From Oscillospiraceae bacterium (GTDB lineage: Bacteria; Bacillota; Clostridia; Oscillospirales; Acutalibacteraceae), in assembly GCA_009779455.1 (NCBI GenBank), contig WREG01000046.1:1-10832 (forward strand): a DNA stretch of 10,832 bases, in the 5' to 3' direction. The translations under genes were made by a program, and so were the position numbers. The notes under the pieces were generated by a model. That model worked only from the letters and a program-made list of their open reading frames with translations. It had not been told where the DNA came from and made no database searches. This document shows positions 6,158 to 10,832 of this stretch, one piece after another (position 1 is the first letter of the stretch; each line of letters starts with the position of its first letter).

Positions 6158-7564
6158 ATGGGGCTAAAATATATGGAAAATTTACCGTCAATTATTAAAC
6201 AGGCGCGGGATATGGGGCTTCAAATCCCGTATTCAAACGATATTTTGCCGTTACTTGACAATGCGCTTATTATAAATGGAAAAAAAATCGCGAACCGCAT
6301 CGCTTTTCACCCTATGGAGGGCAGCGACGGAAAGCCGGACGGTTTGCCCGGCAAGCTGACGTTCCGCCGCTATAAACGCTTCGCGCATGGTGCCCCCGGC
6401 CTTATCTGGGCGGAGGCGACGGCTGTCGTACCCGAAGGGCGGGCGAATCCGCACCAATTGTGGCTAAATAAGGATAATGTTGACAGCTTTAAAGCGCTGA
6501 CGGAGGATATAAAACAGATATGTCTGCGTGAAAACGGTTTCGAGCCGATAATAATATTGCAGCTGACCCACTCCGGGCGGTACTCAAAGCCTGAAGGCGT
6601 CCCCGCGCCCATTATCGCTTATAACAACCCGCTTTTTGAAAAGGATAAGCCGATTGACGAAAAAAATATCGTGACGGACGATTATCTGCGCGGGCTTGAG
6701 GAAATATACGGCAAAACGGCCGCTTTAGCGCAAGATGCGGGCTTTGACGGGGCGGATATCAAATGCTGCCACCGCTATCTGCTGTCGGAGCTGCTGTCGG
6801 CGTATGAAAGGCCGGGGGATTACGGCGGAAGTTTTGAAAACAGAGTGAAAATGTTCCTGAATTGCGTAAAATCGGCAAAAGCGGAAGTAAAAGATAATTT
6901 TATCGTCACAACAAGGTTCAATACATATGATGGCTTCCCCTACCCCTACGGCTTCGGCACGGCACCCGGCGGCAGCACCGTTCCCGACCATACCGATGGC
7001 CTGCGGCTTATCGGAATACTGCATAAAAAGCTTGATATGGGGCTTATAAACATCACAATGGGCAACCCATATGTGAACCCAAACGTGAACCGCCCGGCGA
7101 ACACGAATACCAACCGTTCCGTGGAAAACCCCCTTGTGGGCGCGGAACGCATATTGAACGCTTCCAAAATCGTACAAAAGGAATTTCCCGGATTGAAAGT
7201 GATATGCTCCGGCCTGTCGTTTTGGGGCGGGAATATGGCGAACGTAGCGGCGGGCGCGGTGGAAGAAGGTTATGCTTCTATCGCGGGCTTCGGCCGGCAG
7301 GCTTTTGCCCGGCCGGATTTTTTAAAAGATATAAAAAATCCCCCCGTAGGGGCGGGCCTTGTGCCCGCCCTCGGCAGCGGGGCAGATAAAGGGCGGGCAC
7401 AAGGCCCGCCCCTACGTGAAAATTCTATATCGGAGAACAAAGACTGTTTAGCCTGCGGGAAATGCTCGGAATTGCTGCGCGCAGGTTCGCCGACGGGCTG
7501 CGTCACGCGGGACGGGGAGGTTTATCTGCCGTTTTATAAAAAATATGTGCAAAACATCACATAA
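6158..7564 (+). CDS. Old-yellow-enzyme family NADH:flavin oxidoreductase with C-terminal 4Fe-4S motif
   Basis: A 468-residue FMN TIM-barrel reductase. Visible family motifs are ANRIAFHPMEG (45-55), QLTHSGRYS (135-143), DIKCCHRYLLSE (200-211), the RPGDYGGSFENR run (218-229) and GFGRQAFARPDF (377-388). Cysteines 430, 433, 436 and 448 form C-x2-C-x2-C-x11-C, the 4Fe-4S pattern seen after the barrel in 2,4-dienoyl-CoA and 2-enoate reductases. However, the protein ends there and lacks the C-terminal FAD/NAD domain of those ~650-residue enzymes, so electrons must come from another protein or directly from NAD(P)H. The usual HxxH of the active site reads K-C-C-H: the first histidine position is lysine. 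Residues 396-420 derive from an in-frame palindrome (7345-7416). The start is uncertain: ATG 6158 and ATG 6173 (GGGG 9 nt upstream) are both plausible; TTG 6131 lies in repeat-derived sequence. Substrate unknown; probably an enone or dienoyl compound. Confidence 0.87.
   Translation: MGLKYMENLPSIIKQARDMGLQIPYSNDILPLLDNALIINGKKIANRIAFHPMEGSDGKPDGLPGKLTFRRYKRFAHGAPGLIWAEATAVVPEGRANPHQLWLNKDNVDSFKALTEDIKQICLRENGFEPIIILQLTHSGRYSKPEGVPAPIIAYNNPLFEKDKPIDEKNIVTDDYLRGLEEIYGKTAALAQDAGFDGADIKCCHRYLLSELLSAYERPGDYGGSFENRVKMFLNCVKSAKAEVKDNFIVTTRFNTYDGFPYPYGFGTAPGGSTVPDHTDGLRLIGILHKKLDMGLINITMGNPYVNPNVNRPANTNTNRSVENPLVGAERILNASKIVQKEFPGLKVICSGLSFWGGNMANVAAGAVEEGYASIAGFGRQAFARPDFLKDIKNPPVGAGLVPALGSGADKGRAQGPPLRENSISENKDCLACGKCSELLRAGSPTGCVTRDGEVYLPFYKKYVQNIT
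7345..7416. repeat. 72-bp palindromic element inside the ene-reductase gene
   Basis: Two perfect 27-bp arms (7345-7371 and 7390-7416) surround an 18-bp loop. Arms begin CGTAGGGGCGGGCC and end GCCCGCCCT. The 72 bp equals 24 codons and leaves the frame open, adding a Gly/Ala/Pro-rich peptide between the TIM barrel and the Fe-S cysteines. It could fold as a very stable RNA hairpin. Its outer GTAGGGG...CCCCTAC ends are shared with the element at 7571-7647. Confidence 0.92.
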
Positions 7565-7570
7565 AACGCT

Positions 7571-7647
7571 GTAGGGGACGCGCCCCTGCGTTTCCTGCAA
7601 TAAGGGATGAAATTTAAAGACGGGACGCACAGGGGCGCGTCCCCTAC
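7571..7647. repeat. 77-bp intergenic palindromic element
   Basis: Perfect 18-bp arms (7571-7588 and 7630-7647) begin GTAGGGGACGCGCC; after a 2-base bulge a further GCGT/ACGC pairs. It fills nearly all of the 100-bp gap between ene-reductase and SDR and ends at the base before the GAGGGTGG SD site of the SDR. The ends match the element at 7345-7416 but the core differs. There is no T-run after the hairpin, so it does not look like a standard terminator, though it may affect transcript stability. Confidence 0.88.
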
Positions 7648-7664
7648 GAGGGTGGCATAAAAAA

Positions 7665-8429
7665 ATGAATCAAAAAACAGCCGTAATAACAGGTTCCCGG
7701 CGCGGCATAGGCTACGCCGTCGCCAAACAATTGGAACGGGACGGGTATATATCCGTCTATTCCGGCGTGTCGGAAACATTTGGCGAGCCGAACTACATAA
7801 AATGCGACGTTTCGATAAAAGAGGACAGGGAAAACCTCTTGAAAACCGTACTCGAACGCTGCGGAAGGGTTGATGTTTTGGTAAACAACGCGGGCGTCGC
7901 GCCGCTTGAAAGGCTTGACATCTTGAAAACCACGCCCGAAAGCTTTGAAAGATTGATAAAAATCAACCTCGAAGGCACGTTTTTCATGTCTCAGCTTTTC
8001 GCCAATGAATTTGTTAACACTATCTTAAATATAAAAAAATCTAATCCCTATTCCCTAATCCCTAATCCCTGCAACCCCAAAATCATTAACATTTCCTCCG
8101 TTTCCGCCTACGCCTCGTCCGTGGAGCGCGGGGAATACTGCGTTTCAAAGGCGGGGCTGTCGATGGTGACGAAGCTGTTCGCCCACAGGCTGGCGGAATA
8201 CGGGATAGGCGTGTTTGAGGTGCGGCCGGGCGTCATAAAAACGGATATGACCGCCCCCGTGACGGAAAAATACGAAAAACTGATAGCGGAGGGGCTGACG
8301 CCCACAAAACGCTTCGGCCTGCCGGAGGACGTTGCGGCCTGCGTGTCTGCCATATGTACGGGAGCCTTTGATTTTTCAACGGGGCAGGTGTTTAATGTGG
8401 ACGGAGGGTTTCATCTTAGACGCTTTTAA
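7665..8429 (+). CDS. Short-chain dehydrogenase/reductase (classical SDR)
   Basis: This 254-residue NAD(P)-dependent oxidoreductase has a Rossmann fold. Key residues are TGSRRGIG (9-16, cofactor loop; the two arginines hint at NADP), CDVS (47-50), NNAG (74-77), catalytic N101, SS at 144-145, and the Y158-x3-K162 pair. The C-terminal TGQVFNVDGGF (239-249) is the classical family ending. It probably interconverts an alcohol and a ketone on the same substrate series as its neighbours. ATG 7665 has GAGGGTGG 9 nt upstream. The odd part is the helix-to-strand stretch around residues 126-135 (NPYSLIPNP), just before the IINISS strand. This stretch is read from a heptad array (8041-8068) and is expected to lengthen a surface loop next to the catalytic serine strand. 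All catalytic residues survive, so the gene is probably functional. Confidence 0.92.
   Translation: MNQKTAVITGSRRGIGYAVAKQLERDGYISVYSGVSETFGEPNYIKCDVSIKEDRENLLKTVLERCGRVDVLVNNAGVAPLERLDILKTTPESFERLIKINLEGTFFMSQLFANEFVNTILNIKKSNPYSLIPNPCNPKIINISSVSAYASSVERGEYCVSKAGLSMVTKLFAHRLAEYGIGVFEVRPGVIKTDMTAPVTEKYEKLIAEGLTPTKRFGLPEDVAACVSAICTGAFDFSTGQVFNVDGGFHLRRF
8041..8068. repeat. Heptad array inside the SDR gene
   Basis: Four 7-mers lie in tandem: CTAATCC, CTATTCC, CTAATCC, CTAATCC, followed by a partial CT. On the minus strand the unit is GGATTAG, a rotation of the TAGGGAT unit of the 6060-6129 array, so the two arrays are inverted copies of one repeat type. The array is read as coding sequence within the SDR. 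Confidence 0.85.
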
Positions 8430-8432
8430 ATG

Positions 8433-8642
8433 TAATGCAGAAATAATAATGCAGAATGCAGAAATAAGGTCGCGGGATAACTATGTTTATTTATTGGTTT
8501 TTTTGTCGCACGATATACAGTGATATAATTTTTAATTCTTGATTTTAGAACTTCTATAATTTAATCGAGCGGTAATCTAAAAACAGAATACATCTAACTA
8601 CTCGACATCATTTCTGCATTCTGCATTATTATTTCTGCATTA
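8433..8642. repeat. 210-bp element with 33-bp perfect terminal inverted repeats
   Basis: Positions 8433-8465 and 8610-8642 are perfect inverted copies of 33 bp around a 144-bp interior. Each arm is itself a heptad array: AATGCAG, AAATAAT, AATGCAG, AATGCAG, then AAAT. The element starts 3 bp after the SDR stop codon and ends 11 bp before the flavoprotein SD site. Its A+T-rich interior holds no ORF I can support, but does contain a promoter-like sequence. It resembles a MITE or other non-autonomous element in form. No clear target-site duplication is visible. Confidence 0.8.
8503..8529 (+). promoter_or_regulatory. Possible promoter for the flavoprotein gene
   Basis: A perfect TATAAT (8524-8529) with preceding TGA gives an extended -10. 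A weak -35, TTGTCG (8503-8508), sits at a short 15-bp spacing. A second TATAAT lies at 8555-8560 without a good -35. The promoter lies inside the inverted-repeat element, so the element itself may supply expression of the flavoprotein. Confidence 0.35.
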
Positions 8643-8664
8643 AAAACTGACCGGAGGCTTGCCT

Positions 8665-10470
8665 GTGAGAGAAATTTATATAGATACAGCAGTAGTTGGA
8701 ACCGGCGCCGCCGGCTACAACGCGGCGGACTGGCTCCATGCCTTGGGGCGGCGGGACATCGCGATTGTTACGGAGGGCAAAAATATGGGTACATCCCGCA
8801 ATGCGGGGAGCGACAAGCAGACCTATTATAAGCTGTCAATTTCGGGAAGCGAGCGGGACAGCGTCCTGGATTTGGCCGAAACCCTTTATAACGGCGGTTG
8901 CGTAAACGGCGACACCGCGCTGATTGAGGCGGCCTGTTCCGCGAAATGCTTTTTTAAGCTGGCGAATATGGGAGTAACCTTTCCCGTTAATGGTTATGGG
9001 GAATATGTTGGATATCAAACTGATCACGATACGCGAAAACGCGCCACCTCCGCCGGGCCGCTGACATCCAAATTGATGACAGAGGCTTTGGAAGCGTCGG
9101 TCATGGACAAGGGCATAAAAATAATCGACACCACGCGGGTCATAAAGCTTATAATTTCCGGCAATACGCTTAAAGGAATGTTATGCATAGATGTGAACAG
9201 CGGGGAAGAGACCGTGATTTTTTGCAGCAACGCGATACTGGCCACGGGCGGCCCCGCAGGGATTTACAAGGATTCCGTCTACCCCGCGTCCCAAACGGGC
9301 AGCTTGGGGCTTGCGATAAACGCGGGGGTTGAAACGGTCAATCTGCAGGAGTGGCAATACGGCATAGCGTCAACCAAATTCCGCTGGAACCTCTCAGGGA
9401 CGTATCAGCAGGTGCTGCCGCGATATATCGCTATAGACAAAAACGGCAATGAGCGCGAATTTTTGCCGGAATATTTTAACAACTCGGTGGAAGCGCTGAA
9501 TACGGTGTTCCAAAAGGGCTATCAGTGGCCTTTTGACTCCGCAAAAATAAGCGCATCCTCACAAATTGACTTAATTTTACATAAAGAGATACACGAAAAA
9601 GGCAATAAAATATATCTCGATTACCGAACCGACCCGGCAGGGCTTGAAAACGGTTTCGGGGGTCTGTCGGAAGAGGCTAGAGGTTATCTTGAAAAATCCG
9701 GCGCATTGTTGAAAACCCCTATCGCAAGGCTTGCGAAAATGAACCCCAAAGCCATTGAATTATATAAAAATAATGGCATAGACTTATATAAAGAACCACT
9801 TGAAATCGCGGTCTGCGCCCAGCATATGAACGGCGGCATAGCCGTGGACGCAAACTGGCAGACGAATATCAGGGGCCTTTACGCGGCGGGTGAGTGTGCG
9901 GGGACTTTCGGCGTGTACCGTCCCGGCGGGAGCGCTCTGAATTCCGGGCAGGTAGGTTCCATGCGGGCGGCGGAGCATATTTGTAAAGCTACGGTTGGGC
10001 ATACGCCGGAAAAAGTCTTTTTTGATAGATATTCGGTGAAAATTGACAGCGGAAACAAGTCCGGCCCTGATGAAGCAGTAGAATATATACGGTCAAATAT
10101 GTCAAAATCGGCGGCATACAGCCGAAACGCGGAAGAGATGAAGGCGCTTTTCCTCGAAATATCCGAACTGCACAAGAATTTTTTCGAAATGGTGCAAATA
10201 AAAGATAAAAACGAACCGGCGAAGCTTTATATTGCTTATGACGCCGTTTCCGCCGCTTCTGCGGTATTGTCCGCAATGATATATGCTGCCGACAAAATCG
10301 GGACCAGAGGCGGCAGTATAATCAGGGATCAGGAAACAGGGGTCCGGAGCCAGGGGCAGGGATTTGACATGCTTACGGTGACAAAAGGCTTTGATACGAC
10401 AGAAAAACCTGTGCGGCCGCTTCCCGTTTCAGAGCAATGGTTTGAGGCGGTTTATAACAGCCGGCCGTAG
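8665..10470 (+). CDS. FAD-dependent oxidoreductase, fumarate reductase/succinate dehydrogenase flavoprotein family
   Basis: A 601-residue flavoprotein. It shows the dinucleotide fold GTGAAGYNAA (12-21), an FAD-contacting NAGSDKQTYYK stretch (46-56), ATGGPAG (193-199), QHMNGGI (386-392), GLYAAGECAG (404-413) and RPGGSALNSG (419-428). The last two are the family's C-terminal FAD and substrate-arginine region. No signal peptide, haem motif or membrane segment is seen, so it is likely a soluble subunit; no iron-sulfur partner follows. It probably transfers hydride between FAD and a dicarboxylate-like or enone substrate; identity unknown. I place the start at GTG 8665, because GGAGG (8653-8657) is 7 nt upstream; a TTG at 8659 would be only 1 nt from it. 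Residues 553-566 (IRDQETGVRSQGQG) are read from a 42-bp heptad array and follow GTRGGS, where relatives have the conserved RGxxxR region, so a native residue there may be displaced. Confidence 0.85.
   Translation: MREIYIDTAVVGTGAAGYNAADWLHALGRRDIAIVTEGKNMGTSRNAGSDKQTYYKLSISGSERDSVLDLAETLYNGGCVNGDTALIEAACSAKCFFKLANMGVTFPVNGYGEYVGYQTDHDTRKRATSAGPLTSKLMTEALEASVMDKGIKIIDTTRVIKLIISGNTLKGMLCIDVNSGEETVIFCSNAILATGGPAGIYKDSVYPASQTGSLGLAINAGVETVNLQEWQYGIASTKFRWNLSGTYQQVLPRYIAIDKNGNEREFLPEYFNNSVEALNTVFQKGYQWPFDSAKISASSQIDLILHKEIHEKGNKIYLDYRTDPAGLENGFGGLSEEARGYLEKSGALLKTPIARLAKMNPKAIELYKNNGIDLYKEPLEIAVCAQHMNGGIAVDANWQTNIRGLYAAGECAGTFGVYRPGGSALNSGQVGSMRAAEHICKATVGHTPEKVFFDRYSVKIDSGNKSGPDEAVEYIRSNMSKSAAYSRNAEEMKALFLEISELHKNFFEMVQIKDKNEPAKLYIAYDAVSAASAVLSAMIYAADKIGTRGGSIIRDQETGVRSQGQGFDMLTVTKGFDTTEKPVRPLPVSEQWFEAVYNSRP
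10321..10362. repeat. Heptad array inside the flavoprotein gene
   Basis: Forty-two bases parse into six degenerate 7-mers: ATCAGGG, ATCAGGA, AACAGGG, GTCCGGA, GCCAGGG, GCAGGGA. Six units equal 14 codons, so the frame is kept; the array begins exactly at a codon boundary. The unit resembles the TAGGGAT type of 6060-6129 with C in place of T. The degeneracy suggests an older array. Confidence 0.7.
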
Positions 10471-10477
10471 GTCGGTT

Positions 10478-10493
10478 GCCTCGTTTGCGAGGC
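10478..10493 (+). other. Small hairpin after the flavoprotein gene
   Basis: GCCTCG and CGAGGC form a perfect 6-bp stem around a TTTG loop, 8 bp after the stop codon. Only a short TTT follows, so it is a poor intrinsic terminator alone. Confidence 0.4.
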
Positions 10494-10506
10494 TTTGAGC
10501 TTCTGC

Positions 10507-10540
10507 TTCCGCCGAAAACGCGGAAAATTTATAATTTTTT
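10507..10540 (+). terminator. Possible intrinsic terminator of the rightward block
   Basis: TTCCGC (10507-10512) pairs with GCGGAA (10520-10525) around a 7-base loop. It is followed by an A+T stretch ending in six T (10535-10540). The T-run is 9 bases from the stem, farther than ideal. Placement between the flavoprotein and the MerR promoter is right for ending the operon. Confidence 0.4.
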
Positions 10541-10551
10541 CATTTTACCTC

Positions 10552-10582
10552 TTGACTCTTCCTTTGGGGAAGCGGTTATTAT
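10552..10582 (+). promoter_or_regulatory. MerR-type promoter with 19-bp spacer and dyad operator
   Basis: TTGACT (10552-10557) and TATTAT (10577-10582) are separated by 19 bp, 2 bp longer than optimal, as is characteristic of MerR-family controlled promoters. The spacer contains the dyad CTTCC-N5-GGAAG (10558-10572). The next gene encodes a MerR regulator, so autoregulation is likely (inference). Confidence 0.75.
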
Positions 10583-10630
10583 TATTTTTAGAGGTTGAAA
10601 GACCTGCTAAACACAAGAGGAGTATATTAT

Positions 10631-10832
10631 ATGAATAAATTAATTAAGATTCAAGAAGTATCGAACAAGTATGACATTACGGCCCGGACACTTCGGTATT
10701 ACGAAGATACAGGACTCATCATCAGCACGAGAAGCGAGGATTACGCATACAGGCTATATGACGAAGCCGCCATTAAAAGGCTTGAGCAAATCCTTGTTTT
10801 ACGCAAACTCAATATTAGCATAAGGGATATAA
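10631..10832 (+). CDS. MerR-family transcriptional regulator, 3' end off window
   Basis: Sixty-seven codons are present before the right edge. The sequence is a textbook MerR N-terminal winged-helix domain: KIQEVSNKYDITARTLRYYE (6-25) covers helix-turn-helix and the TLRYYE signature, then DTGLI, and RSEDYAYRLYDEAAIKRLEQI (34-54) is the wing and second helical pair. The effector-binding C-terminus is missing, so the inducer is unknown. ATG 10631 has a strong AAGAGGAG SD site 8 nt upstream. The regulator would twist the DNA of overlong-spacer promoters such as the one just upstream. No similar 19-bp promoter was noticed before the catabolic genes, so it may control a downstream gene rather than this cluster. 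Confidence 0.93.
   Translation, partial: MNKLIKIQEVSNKYDITARTLRYYEDTGLIISTRSEDYAYRLYDEAAIKRLEQILVLRKLNISIRDI

Noticed and set aside
7571..7647. Intrinsic terminator between ene-reductase and SDR
   Set aside because: The stem is strong but no T-run follows; the SDR SD site comes directly after it.
8659..8664. TTG start for the flavoprotein
   Set aside because: It lies 1 nt from the GGAGG site; GTG at 8665 has proper 7-nt spacing.

Overview
The window looks like a chromosomal stretch from an anaerobic Firmicute, most likely a clostridial lineage. This rests on strong Shine-Dalgarno (SD) sites, sigma-A promoters with 16-17 bp spacers, moderate G+C with a GGC/GCG-rich coding style, an Fe-S old-yellow-enzyme relative, a soluble FrdA-like flavoprotein and a MerR regulator. 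No rRNA, tRNA, IS transposase, phage gene or CRISPR array is visible. The organism is inferred from gene style, not shown.

Layout: a leftward block runs from about 3300 down to 1. It holds an alpha/beta hydrolase (2157-3176), a glutamate-1-semialdehyde-aminomutase-like class III aminotransferase (606-2084) and a class II aldolase cut by the left edge (1-566). A rightward block starts from an adjacent promoter: an FGGY sugar kinase (3418-5013), a Trm11/UPF0020-like RNA methyltransferase (5017-6069), an old-yellow-enzyme-family reductase with a C-terminal 4Fe-4S motif (6158-7564), a short-chain dehydrogenase (7665-8429) and an FrdA/SdhA-family flavoprotein (8665-10470). A MerR regulator (10631 onward, cut by the right edge) follows behind its own MerR-type promoter with a 19-bp spacer. 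The two blocks diverge from 3177-3417, where two good sigma-A promoters sit back to back with only 16 bp between their -35 boxes.

Working together (inference): kinase plus class II aldolase is the usual pair that phosphorylates a ketose and cleaves it to a triose phosphate and an aldehyde. SDR, ene-reductase, flavoprotein, aminotransferase and esterase would supply redox, amino-transfer and deacylation steps on an unusual sugar or sugar-derived compound. No transporter or glycosidase lies in the window, so the substrate cannot be named. The RNA methyltransferase looks like a passenger coupled to the kinase.

The most striking content is non-genic. The DNA carries many short repeats built on a 7-base period, with several different unit sequences (TAGGGAT, TCAGGGA-like, AATGCAG, ATTCATT, ATAATTC). 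It also carries two palindromic elements with GTAGGGG...CCCCTAC ends. Three of these lie inside open reading frames without breaking them: a 72-bp palindrome in the ene-reductase, a 28-bp heptad array in the SDR and a 42-bp heptad array in the flavoprotein. They appear to add short peptides (24, about 10 and 14 residues). A 210-bp element with 33-bp perfect inverted ends, themselves made of heptads, fills the gap before the flavoprotein gene.
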